This document shows, in pieces, positions 7,549-14,135 of a stretch of DNA of 19,149 bases. A program made the translations under genes and the position numbers. The notes under the pieces were generated by a model. That model was not told the origin of the DNA. It made no database searches and worked only from the letters and a program-made list of their open reading frames with translations. The stretch is from NCBI GenBank assembly GCA_041654915.1, contig JBAZCO010000022.1, positions 1 through 19,149 on the forward strand. Reading direction: 5' to 3'. This DNA comes from JBAZCO01 sp041654915. Its GTDB lineage: Bacteria > Bacillota > Clostridia > Christensenellales > DTU072. Each line of letters begins with the position of its first letter. Positions within the stretch are counted from its first letter, which is position 1.

Positions 7549-7604
7549 GCTCTTTTTATTAATAATCTATAAGCGGGGGCATTAAGCTCTTATATTAACA
7601 ATCT
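7534..7604. repeat. Direct repeat of ~35 bp spanning the stop codon of the Met-rich gene
   Basis: 7534-7568 and 7571-7604 are near-identical copies sharing AAGC-R-GGGGCATTAAGCTCTT and ending ATTAAYAATCT with small changes. The first copy contains the last codons and the TAA of the Met-rich gene; the second is noncoding. Confidence 0.85.
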
Positions 7605-7614
7605 TTAATGGGAT

Positions 7615-7652
7615 AAAAAAACGGCATAAGCACAAATGCCGATTAATGCCGT
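7615..7652 (-). terminator. Terminator of tRNA-Gly, perhaps bidirectional
   Basis: On the minus strand CGGCAT (7641-7636) and ATGCCG (7627-7622) form a stem with an 8-base loop followed by seven T residues. A second copy of the left arm, ACGGCAT (7652-7646), can also pair with the same right arm. It lies just after the tRNA 3' end. Read on the plus strand the longer stem could also stop transcription from the Met-rich gene, though the T-run there is weak. Confidence 0.75.
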
Positions 7653-7658
7653 GTTTGT

Positions 7659-7733
7659 TGGAGCGGAAGACGGGACTTGAACCCGCAACAGCCGCCTTGG
7701 GAAGGCGGTGCTCTACCGTTGAACTACTTCCGC
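7659..7733 (-). tRNA. tRNA-Gly (anticodon CCC)
   Basis: The minus strand folds as a full cloverleaf: acceptor GCGGAAG / CTTCCGC, a D arm with GTTC...AACGGTAGA, anticodon stem CCGCC / GGCGG enclosing the loop TTCCCAA (anticodon CCC, U33 present), a T arm with GGGTTCAAGTCCC, discriminator U73 as usual for bacterial tRNA-Gly, and an encoded CCA end. It lies about 10 bases after its predicted transcription start. It decodes GGG glycine codons. Confidence 0.95.
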
Positions 7734-7749
7734 ACAAAATATTGTTAAC

Positions 7750-7778
7750 ATTATATAACGCTTGCGCTTAAAATTCAA
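7750..7778 (-). promoter_or_regulatory. Promoter of tRNA-Gly
   Basis: TTGAAT (7778-7773) and a perfect TATAAT (7755-7750) are 17 bases apart on the minus strand. Transcription would start near 7743, about 10 bases before the mature tRNA. The tRNA therefore does not depend on the ABC operon upstream. Confidence 0.75.
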
Positions 7779-7788
7779 GTGTTTTTCT

Positions 7789-8487
7789 CTAAGAAAATAA
7801 ATTTAACAGCTTGCCATGCATATCGCCCATATCCGCTAAACGACGGGACGATTGGGGAATGTCTATATTTTGCTCACTGATAATTTCTACTGGACGGTTG
7901 CCTATAACTATTATGCGCTCGGACAGCAAAAGTGCCTCATCTATATTGTGTGTGACGAAAATTACCGTGCGGCGCTCCTTTTCCCACAGAGCGGTAAATG
8001 CTGCAATAAGCCTGTTTTTCAAACCTATATCCAAACCTCTAAACGGCTCATCCATAAGGATAAGCGGGGCAGGATAGGCAAAGGCTCTTGCCATAGAAAC
8101 CCGTTGCGCCATACCCGTAGAAAGTTCGGACGGGTATTTTTTTATGCTGTCCAAAAGCCCTACCGCATCAAGTGCGTTGGTGATTTTTTCTTGCCGCAAA
8201 GTTTTATCCTTTATCTTGGCATATAACACATATTCAATATTTTTATATACCGTTAAGTTAGGTATAAGTATTTGGTTTTGGAATATATAGGATATATCGT
8301 TTGGGATTCCGTTAATTTCGCCTTGGTAGCCCATTAGTCCGCTTACTGCATTTAGCAAAGTTGTCTTACCCGAGCCAGAACCGCCTAGAATTGATGTTAT
8401 TTTACCCTCTGCTATCTCTAGGTTGAAGTCCTTATATACCACTTCATCACCGTAGGACTTATTAAAATTATTAAAAACTATGTTCAT
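7789..8487 (-). CDS. ABC importer ATP-binding protein, NitT/TauT/SsuB-like
   Basis: Motor subunit of the importer formed with the next two upstream genes. Counting from the ATG at 8487 (232 residues): Walker A GGSGSGKTT at 35-43, Q-loop glutamine Q70 (IFQNQ), signature LSTGM at 122-126 followed by AQRVSMARAF, Walker B LILMDE at 142-147, and switch histidine H180 (VTHNIDEA). The signature has Thr where LSGGQ has its first Gly. A GTG at 8496 would add three residues, but the site GAGGTG is correctly spaced only for the ATG at 8487, which overlaps the permease stop as TAATG. The fold is firm and the substrate unknown. Confidence 0.93.
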   Translation of the reverse strand: MNIVFNNFNKSYGDEVVYKDFNLEIAEGKITSILGGSGSGKTTLLNAVSGLMGYQGEINGIPNDISYIFQNQILIPNLTVYKNIEYVLYAKIKDKTLRQEKITNALDAVGLLDSIKKYPSELSTGMAQRVSMARAFAYPAPLILMDEPFRGLDIGLKNRLIAAFTALWEKERRTVIFVTHNIDEALLLSERIIVIGNRPVEIISEQNIDIPQSSRRLADMGDMHGKLLNLFS

Positions 8488-9248
8488 TACCGCCACCTCA
8501 CCACCGCTTTTTTGATTAGCTCAATAGATATCTCCAAAAGATAGCTGAAAATTATTGCAGCTACTGTCCACGCTAAAAGTTCGGCTGTGTCCAAATATAC
8601 CCTAGAGATTTGCATAAATCTACCCATACTGTCACGGGTTTGGGCAAGTACTTCGGATGCTATTGTCACCTTTAAATTTAGTGAGATTGAGCTTTTTATC
8701 CCTGCAAACATTGCGGGGAGTATGGACGGGATATATAGCTTAAAAAGCCGCACAGGGAACGGCACTTTGTAAAGTTTGGACATATTTATTAGTTCCCTAT
8801 CCATACCGCTAAGCGCCGCATAAAAGTTAGCATATAGCAAAGGGAACACTATCAAACCCGCAATTAGCATGGGACTACTTTCCGAAGTAAGCCAGATAAT
8901 TGCAAGCAATATAATAGACATTGTGGGTACTGCTCGGGCTATTGTAACTATTGGGGACAACAGCTTATAAACAGGTTTTACTGCATAGCTAATAACTGCA
9001 AGCACTAATGCCAACATAAACGAATAAAAAAAGCTTAAAAGACTTCTCCGCAATGTGCCAAGCACCGCTACCCAAAAATCGCCCCCGCCCATAAGTATAA
9101 ACAACCGTCTGAGCGTCTCATGGGGAGTGGGCAATATCATTTCTATATTAATAGCTTTAGCCGCTACAAGCCATATCACCAAAAATAGTGCCACAGCAAG
9201 CAGCGGATAAAGTTTATTTAATATGTTTTTAAGCCTTTCTTTCATCAT
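8487..9248 (-). CDS. ABC importer permease, NitT/TauT/SsuC-like
   Basis: Membrane subunit of 253 residues in the BPD_transp_1 family. Hydrophobic segments appear near residues 14-31, 70-90, 98-121, 126-146, 180-203 (amphipathic to hydrophobic) and 225-245. The coupling-helix region at ~148-185 (LINMSKLYKVPFPVRLFKLYIPSILPAM) matches the EAA loop of SsuC/TauC-type permeases and would dock on the adjacent ATPase. It begins 22 bases after the lipoprotein stop without an obvious Shine-Dalgarno, with two consecutive ATG codons, and overlaps the ATPase start at its end. One permease gene implies a homodimer in the membrane. Confidence 0.92.
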   Translation of the reverse strand: MMKERLKNILNKLYPLLAVALFLVIWLVAAKAINIEMILPTPHETLRRLFILMGGGDFWVAVLGTLRRSLLSFFYSFMLALVLAVISYAVKPVYKLLSPIVTIARAVPTMSIILLAIIWLTSESSPMLIAGLIVFPLLYANFYAALSGMDRELINMSKLYKVPFPVRLFKLYIPSILPAMFAGIKSSISLNLKVTIASEVLAQTRDSMGRFMQISRVYLDTAELLAWTVAAIIFSYLLEISIELIKKAVVRWR

Positions 9249-9270
9249 TTATACTTATAGACAAACTGTT

Positions 9271-10287
9271 TTAGGGAATATAGAAAAAGCTGTCACTAGG
9301 GAGTACTCCGCCCACGGTTTGCGGGTTGAAAGCGTGGAGTACTGCAAGATAACTCACTACATCCTCTTTTATATCCTTTGCCCTAACAGTGGTGATATTA
9401 CATCTCTCGATTACTGCCCGTGCAGCGGGAACGCTCGTTGCCCCTGCATCTTTGAGCGCATTGCTTGCATCGGCAGCATTATCAAGTACCCACTCGTCAT
9501 TTTCCTCTACTTTGACAAGCAGCCATTCAATAAAGTTTTTGTTTGCGCTATCATTTAAAAAAGCCGCCTGCCCTATCAATGATGCTTGGGTGTATGCAAC
9601 CCCGTCGGTAGCGTCCTCCCAAAGTTCTTGAAGGTTAAAAAGTATGCTTGTACCCGCATTGGCAACAGAGGCGGTAGCCGCAGGCTCACCCAAAAGACCA
9701 AACTTTGCCTCTCCCATCTTGAGCATAGGAATTAGGTCTGCGCCGCTCTCTACATACTTTATGCCAATTTCGTCCTCGGCGGGGCTGTCCTCGTCCTCCA
9801 CATATTTAATACCGTTTTCGTCCAATATGTGTTTAAATGTGATTCCCGGCGTTCCCGCTCTGCCTATGCTATATAGCACTTCGCCTTTTAAGTCATTTAA
9901 GGAAGTAGCGGTCATTCCTGTGCCGCCCACAATATACAATACTCCGTGAACATTTACGCTAAGCAATTTTGCGCCCGTGTTTTTATTGAGTACCGCCGCA
10001 AGGTTGGTTGGTGTGATTGCAAAAGTAGCTGGGTCGGATGCGTTGGCAAAAGCCGCCCCAATCTCGGTTGCTCCCGGCACGATTTGGTAAGAAATCTCAT
10101 AGCCCTCGTAGCTTGGTCTTTCCTTGATAAGCTTAGCAAGCGCTAGGGTGGGTGCGCCGTCTGGCACAACTATTTTCACCTTAATCGGCTCGCCGTCCTC
10201 GGGTGTGGTGTCTCCGCAAGCGATTAGCATAAACGCCGAACCTACTGCTAGCAAAGCTATCATAAATATGATAAGTATTTTTTTCAT
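9271..10287 (-). CDS. Substrate-binding lipoprotein of the ABC importer, NMT1/SsuA-like
   Basis: 338-residue extracellular solute receptor. The N-terminus is a lipoprotein signal: MKK, a hydrophobic stretch to residue ~22 and the lipobox LIAC with lipidated C24, then an acidic linker. The mature part starts with a strand (VKIVVPDGAPTLALAKLI) typical of type II periplasmic-binding-like proteins of the NitT/TauT/thiamine-precursor group. A second-lobe motif region (GKVLYSIGRAGTPGITFKHIL-like, ~135-155) and a gap-bridging GLLGEPAATA at ~195 fit the family. AGGAGG lies 5 bases before the ATG, the strongest site in this operon, as expected for a receptor made in excess. The ligand cannot be told; nearby genes do not name a pathway beyond a hydrogenase-system regulator. 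Confidence 0.9.
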   Translation of the reverse strand: MKKILIIFMIALLAVGSAFMLIACGDTTPEDGEPIKVKIVVPDGAPTLALAKLIKERPSYEGYEISYQIVPGATEIGAAFANASDPATFAITPTNLAAVLNKNTGAKLLSVNVHGVLYIVGGTGMTATSLNDLKGEVLYSIGRAGTPGITFKHILDENGIKYVEDEDSPAEDEIGIKYVESGADLIPMLKMGEAKFGLLGEPAATASVANAGTSILFNLQELWEDATDGVAYTQASLIGQAAFLNDSANKNFIEWLLVKVEENDEWVLDNAADASNALKDAGATSVPAARAVIERCNITTVRAKDIKEDVVSYLAVLHAFNPQTVGGVLPSDSFFYIP

Positions 10288-10344
10288 TTCTGCCTCCTAT
10301 ATATATCAAATATGGTTTATTTTTACTTTGTTAATTACCCAATT

Positions 10345-10596
10345 TTATAATTCCACTGTGGTTACAGCAGATTTGACCGCAACATTATTTAGCCGCCCCA
10401 ACTTGCCCGTCAAAGCGGAAATCTTTTCGGTTTCGCCCTCCACCGCAAGGCTAATCATATGGATGTTGTTTATTCTGTCGGGAATACCCATTCTGCCAAT
10501 AATTATCTCGTGGTGGTCGGATAGGATATCTTGAATTGCACTTACGGCACTTCGGTTTTCCTTTATCACTATTGCTACAATCCCAACTCTTTTCAT
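10345..10596 (-). CDS. TM1266-like [FeFe]-hydrogenase system regulator (ACT-like fold)
   Basis: 83-residue protein matching the TM1266 family: MKRVGIVAIVIKENRSAVSA at the start, the DHHEIIIGRMGIPDR segment near 27-41, ISLAVEGE around 48-55 and an ALTGKLGRLNNVAVKSAV ending. The family has a small ferredoxin-like (ACT/NikR C-terminal-like) fold and usually stands beside hydE/hydF/hydG or hydrogenase genes, where it is presumed regulatory; no mechanism is settled. Here no hydrogenase or maturase gene is adjacent; it is the first gene of an ABC importer operon, 57 bases before the lipoprotein gene. GAGGG close to the ATG (4-5 bases) forms its ribosome binding site and is a near copy of the attenuator arm upstream. 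Confidence 0.85.
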   Translation of the reverse strand: MKRVGIVAIVIKENRSAVSAIQDILSDHHEIIIGRMGIPDRINNIHMISLAVEGETEKISALTGKLGRLNNVAVKSAVTTVEL

Positions 10597-10758
10597 ACTG
10601 CCCTCTTTTTATTATGGATATTATATAAATAACAAACCGCCCTCTAAAAAAATTGCAGAGAGCGGTCATAGTAACATATAACTAAATACAACTATTAACG
10701 CAAGGCTGGGCTCTCCGAAATCTCATTGATGCAGGCTTGGGTGTTTTTATAAATTTAT
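10597..10758 (-). ncRNA. Candidate structured leader (attenuator) of the TM1266/ABC operon
   Basis: The roughly 155-base leader between the predicted start near 10752 and the ATG at 10596 contains three competing elements on the minus strand. A terminator-like hairpin occupies 10666-10636. An upstream segment, ATTTCGGAGAGC (10721-10710), can pair with GCTCTCTGCAAT (10663-10652) in the hairpin's left arm. The region AGAGGGCAGT at the Shine-Dalgarno (10606-10597) repeats the hairpin's right arm at 9 of 10 positions. This is the logic of a riboswitch or protein-controlled attenuator. I could not match it to TPP, SAM, preQ1, guanidine, ZTP, cobalamin, fluoride or c-di-GMP consensus sequences. The pairings are seen; the function is inferred. 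Confidence 0.5.
10636..10666 (-). terminator. Terminator-like hairpin in the TM1266 leader
   Basis: On the minus strand ACCGCTCTCT and AGAGGGCGGT pair over 10 bp with one G-U wobble; read on the plus strand the same position is a C-A mismatch, so the minus-strand RNA is the one selected to fold. TTTGTTATTT follows the stem. It may terminate the upstream MalK-like gene, attenuate the TM1266 operon, or both. Confidence 0.6.
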
Positions 10759-10786
10759 CTTATAACATTTATATGATTGATGTCAA
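10759..10786 (-). promoter_or_regulatory. Promoter of the TM1266/ABC operon
   Basis: A perfect TTGACA (10786-10781) and TATAAG (10764-10759) are 16 bases apart on the minus strand. The -35 element lies inside the last codons of the MalK-like gene. It makes the ABC operon independent of that gene and defines the leader described separately. Confidence 0.65.
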
Positions 10787-11797
10787 CCTTTTTTCACTCA
10801 AATTATCAAAGATATGCACTTTGCCGTGAGTGGCAACACTATAAGCATTTTTTATTGGCTCATCTGTAAAAAGCGTGCCGCCGTTTGGGAACAATACATA
10901 CTTTCTGCCTCCCAAATAGCCGTGGCTTATTGGCGCAAAACTTTCCCCATTACTGCCCTCTTTAATGGCAAATGATGCGGTTATATCTCTCCCCGCATAC
11001 TCGCTAGGTAGCGCAATGCGCTTTTGCAACAATGTTATAAACGCTCCGCTATCGTCTGTCAACACCGCACATTCAACCCGTGCATTGCGGGGGTTGACAA
11101 GCCTATCCACCGTTAAACTTGACGGTTGACTAGTGAGCTCCTCGGGAGTTCCCGTTTGCTCGTGCTTACCAAAGTTTAGCACTATCACCTTATCCGCAAC
11201 TGAAAAAGCCTCGTCTAGTGAGGATGTGGCAAAAACCACACTTCCTTTTAGCGCCCGAATATGCGGCAGCATTTCTTGAAAAAGCTCCTCCCGCACAGCG
11301 CCGCTTAGCTTTTTAAATGGGTCATCAATAAGGTATACCTCTGCATCTCTCAAAGCCGCACGGGCAAAGGATAGTCTTATTATATCGTCTGTATACAACA
11401 TTCGGGTAATATCGGTGAGCATAGGGTACAGCCCAAACTCCTTGGATACTTCAAGTACTCGCCTTTTGCGTTCCGCCTTGTTTATTTTGCGCAATTTGAG
11501 CGGATATTCAAGGTGAAACCTAACGCTTTTACCCTTGATAACTCCCCCGTCCTCATATATCATAACTGTATCCCGCATTTTGGGTTTTAAGCGGGTAACT
11601 TGTTTTTCACCAATAAAAATCTCGCCTTTTGCGGCGGGAAAAAGCCCCGCAATGCACTTTAATAGCGATGTTTTGCCGCCCTCGCTAGTGGCAAGCACGG
11701 CAATTCTCTCGTCGTCTTTGCATTCAAAAGAAAGGTTTGTTACCGCCTCTCTCCCGTATAGATATTGCATTGTAAGGTTTTCTACCTTTATAGACAA
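10769..11797 (-). CDS. MalK/UgpC-like ABC protein with degenerate nucleotide-binding motifs
   Basis: 342 residues with the layout of a sugar-importer ATPase: ABC domain (~1-235) and a C-terminal TOBE/OB-like region (~240-342). Every catalytic motif is altered. Walker A is ATSEGGKTS at 36-44 (first Gly is Ala); the Q-loop position is Glu (YEDGG, E82); the LSGGQ position reads LYTDD at 134-138; the Walker B end is LIDDPF with Asp (D159) in place of catalytic Glu; the switch histidine is Ser (ATSSLDEA, S192). The frame is intact and the fold-defining hydrophobic pattern is kept, so this is a maintained protein, not a pseudogene. The start is TTG at 11797, supported by GAGGAG 8 bases upstream. 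It follows pgi by 82 bases. It may partner an active ATPase or act as a regulator; no sugar permease is nearby. Confidence 0.85.
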   Translation of the reverse strand: MSIKVENLTMQYLYGREAVTNLSFECKDDERIAVLATSEGGKTSLLKCIAGLFPAAKGEIFIGEKQVTRLKPKMRDTVMIYEDGGVIKGKSVRFHLEYPLKLRKINKAERKRRVLEVSKEFGLYPMLTDITRMLYTDDIIRLSFARAALRDAEVYLIDDPFKKLSGAVREELFQEMLPHIRALKGSVVFATSSLDEAFSVADKVIVLNFGKHEQTGTPEELTSQPSSLTVDRLVNPRNARVECAVLTDDSGAFITLLQKRIALPSEYAGRDITASFAIKEGSNGESFAPISHGYLGGRKYVLFPNGGTLFTDEPIKNAYSVATHGKVHIFDNLSEKRLTSII

Positions 11798-11848
11798 ATG
11801 AGTTGCTCCTCAAATTTTTTATAATAACTTAGTTTTTTATTACAGATT

Positions 11849-11904
11849 CTATAATTAAAACCTCGGATTTGTTTGTAAACTATATAATAAACGCCTCGGA
11901 TTTG
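11849..11904. repeat. Direct repeat spanning the stop codon of pgi
   Basis: 11849-11871 and 11880-11904 are imperfect copies sharing CCTCGGATTTG and an adjoining CTATAAT-type AT-rich part. One copy holds the last codons and stop of pgi; the other is just downstream, outside the gene. Confidence 0.6.
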
Positions 11905-13289
11905 GGAGGTGCGCTTGCAAGCTCCTTAGCTTTTTCCTCATAGCCTGCCCGTCCCAAAAGGGCATAGGTTGCATTTTTGCCTTCCTCAACTCCCGGTTGG
12001 TTATATGTATCTATATCTAGCATTGCTCCAATATAAGCTGTTTCCAACATAAAAAACATCAATAACTGCCCTATTGTGTGTGCATTTACTTCGGGAAGGG
12101 TAATTGTTCTGTTTAACCGCTCGCCTTTGGTGAGTGCATACTCGGTTGCCAGCATCTCCGACTTTATTAGCGTATTGAGTGTATGCCCCGACAAAAAACT
12201 AACTGATGGGTAAGCCTCACAACCGCCGCTTATCGTTACTTGGGAGCGGTATTTATCCACGGTGATAAAGGTAAGTACTTTATCAAAAGGTCCTTCCGTA
12301 TACAACTGTACTTGGCTGTGCTGGTCGGTCACTCCCACCGCTTTTACAGGTGTTTGCCCTGCAAAAACTTTTTCGCCCTTGTTGTTTACCGCTTTGCCCA
12401 AACTCTCTCCCCACAATTGCGCATACCAATCTGCCATAAGTCGCAAGCTGTCGGCATAGGGCATCATAACGCTAATATTTTTCCCCTTTTGTATCGCTAA
12501 ATATTGGAGTGCGGCGGCGGCAAGCGGCGCATTTTTGCGAAGGTCGCTCTTTCTTGCCGCACGGTCTTGAAAAGCCGCTCCTTTTAGCAGTTCTTTTATA
12601 TTTATGCCAAGTACAGCCGCAGGGAGCAAGCCCACGGGGGTGAGTTGGCTAAACCTGCCGCCAACACCATTAGGAATATAGAATGTTTTTAATCCCTCGT
12701 CACGAGCGATTTTTATTAAATTTCCGCTCTCTCTATCTGTGGTTGCAATTATATGGTCTTTGGCTTTTTCGCCGTACCTAGCCTTTAGTAAGTCCATTAT
12801 AATAAGGTATTGGCTCATTGTTTCCGAAGTAGAGCCACTCTTGGTAATCACATTAAAAATTGTTTTGTCAAGGTCTAAAATATCAAGCAACGAAGTCATA
12901 CGCTCGGGGTCAATATTGTCCTCAACATAGAATTTGGGTGCCTTTCTCTTGGACTTTGGTAGCTCATTGTGGCGCAAATGGCACAATGCTTGAAACACCG
13001 CCATAGGTCCTAAGGCAGAGCCGCCTATCCCAAGTACAACAAACGCATCGCACTTGCGGCGCACTTGTTTGGCGGTAAAGAGAATGTCCTTTACCACATC
13101 GCTTTGGTTGAAAGGCAGCTCCGTCCAGCCCATCATACCTGTGCCACGGTTGTCCTTTACAAACTTATGTGCGTTTGCGGCAATGGGGGCAACCGACTTT
13201 AGCTCCTTGTTGCTTATCCCCTCTTTTTCGCCTATGTAAGCGCTCATCATATTGTTGTAGTCAAATCTAATTGCTTGATATTCTTTCAT
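11880..13289 (-). CDS. pgi: Glucose-6-phosphate isomerase
   Basis: Interconverts glucose 6-phosphate and fructose 6-phosphate in glycolysis and gluconeogenesis. The 469-residue length fits the Firmicute form. Visible signatures: VLGIGGSALGP at 85-95, phosphate-binding TKSGSTSET at 149-157, GVGGRFSQLTPVGLLPAA at 208-225 with the conserved arginine, catalytic E295 in WGESLGK, H324 in TDQHSQVQLYTEGP, and the C-terminal GVEEGK with the conserved lysine near 438. AAGGAG overlaps the TAG stop of the TIM-barrel gene two bases upstream, so the two are translationally coupled. The position behind galU, clpC and hpf suggests shared control of sugar metabolism and stress functions. Confidence 0.97.
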   Translation of the reverse strand: MKEYQAIRFDYNNMMSAYIGEKEGISNKELKSVAPIAANAHKFVKDNRGTGMMGWTELPFNQSDVVKDILFTAKQVRRKCDAFVVLGIGGSALGPMAVFQALCHLRHNELPKSKRKAPKFYVEDNIDPERMTSLLDILDLDKTIFNVITKSGSTSETMSQYLIIMDLLKARYGEKAKDHIIATTDRESGNLIKIARDEGLKTFYIPNGVGGRFSQLTPVGLLPAAVLGINIKELLKGAAFQDRAARKSDLRKNAPLAAAALQYLAIQKGKNISVMMPYADSLRLMADWYAQLWGESLGKAVNNKGEKVFAGQTPVKAVGVTDQHSQVQLYTEGPFDKVLTFITVDKYRSQVTISGGCEAYPSVSFLSGHTLNTLIKSEMLATEYALTKGERLNRTITLPEVNAHTIGQLLMFFMLETAYIGAMLDIDTYNQPGVEEGKNATYALLGRAGYEEKAKELASAPPKSEAFII

Positions 13290-13291
13290 AT

Positions 13292-14089
13292 CTACTCCTT
13301 TTCAGCTTTTTTCAAACAGTTGTAAAGATGCTCGTAGCCCCTCTTTACATCATCGTAATTGTTGTAGTCGCCCGCATAAAGCTCCATAATTAGCGCTCCC
13401 TTATACCCTGTTTGGATAAGATACCTAAACAATGCGGTAAAGTCAAAAGTACCTTTGCCCGGCACGGCAAGTTTACCGTTTTCGTCATAGTCGCAAAGAT
13501 GCACATTGCTCAACCTATCCCCCATACAGTCGATATAGTCATATACTGATATCCCCGATTGCATAGCCTGCTTGATATCTAAGCAGGCAAGCACTTTGCT
13601 GTGTTTTTTTAGATTTTCAAAGTATTCGGGGGTGCTAAAGTATGTCCAATGCACATTTTCGTAGCACAGGCGGCAGTTGCCGTATTCAATTAGAATATCG
13701 TCTATTTCGTTTGAGCGCCTCCCAAGCTTTTCGTAGTCAAACACATAGGGTCTGCGCTTGAGGCGTGCAGGACCGTGAAATGTATAGTAGCGTGCGTTTA
13801 GGGTTTTTGCCACTTGCGCCGCTTGCTTTAGGTAAAATTCGCAGTCCTCCCGTGTCCTTTGCATAGGGTTATATAGCTCTGGCTCGTACTGCTGGCTTAA
13901 GGTGTGAATGCTGTATACTTCAATCTTATCCTTTTTGGATTTGAGAAGCTCCCCAAACTCTGGCAAGTACTCCCTAAAAGTAGTGAGAAAAACCTCGCAA
14001 AGCTCAATTCCTAAACTTTCAATTATTTGAAAGGCGTCCTCTGTGGCGGCATTGGTAAAAAACGATGCCGTTGAGATACCTATTTTCAT
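13292..14089 (-). CDS. Sugar phosphate isomerase/epimerase-like TIM-barrel protein
   Basis: 265-residue AP-endonuclease-2-type TIM barrel (xylose isomerase-like). The N-terminus MKIGISTASF starts strand 1. Metal-ligand candidates sit at strand ends as expected: E144 (CYENVHW), D171 (CLDIKQA), H197 (VHLCDYDENG) and E236 (LIMELYAGDY), plus H105 (FHGPARL). The PGKGTFDF segment at 210-217 is the usual loop. The family covers epimerases, isomerases and endonuclease IV, but the pattern fits a sugar epimerase/isomerase better than a DNA enzyme. Its stop is 2 bases before pgi, which supports a sugar role. A weakly spaced GAGG (12 bases) precedes the ATG; a closer ATG at 14097 opens only a three-codon frame. 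Confidence 0.87.
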   Translation of the reverse strand: MKIGISTASFFTNAATEDAFQIIESLGIELCEVFLTTFREYLPEFGELLKSKKDKIEVYSIHTLSQQYEPELYNPMQRTREDCEFYLKQAAQVAKTLNARYYTFHGPARLKRRPYVFDYEKLGRRSNEIDDILIEYGNCRLCYENVHWTYFSTPEYFENLKKHSKVLACLDIKQAMQSGISVYDYIDCMGDRLSNVHLCDYDENGKLAVPGKGTFDFTALFRYLIQTGYKGALIMELYAGDYNNYDDVKRGYEHLYNCLKKAEKE

Positions 14090-14135
14090 ATGTTCATATA
14101 TCCTCTCTAACTTGGGGGCAGGGTATGTATGGCGA

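Noticed and set aside
8488..8496. GTG start for the importer ATPase at 8496
   Set aside because: The GAGGTG site is properly placed only for the ATG at 8487, which also gives a TAATG overlap with the permease stop.
10667..10758. Known riboswitch (TPP, SAM, preQ1, guanidine, ZTP, cobalamin, fluoride) in the TM1266 leader
   Set aside because: None of the conserved core sequences of these classes, such as CTGAGA with CCTGATC for TPP, could be found; kept only as an unclassified candidate.
10769..11797. Calling the MalK-like gene a pseudogene
   Set aside because: The frame is complete with no stop or frameshift, it has a good Shine-Dalgarno before its TTG start, and changes are concentrated in catalytic motifs rather than spread at random.
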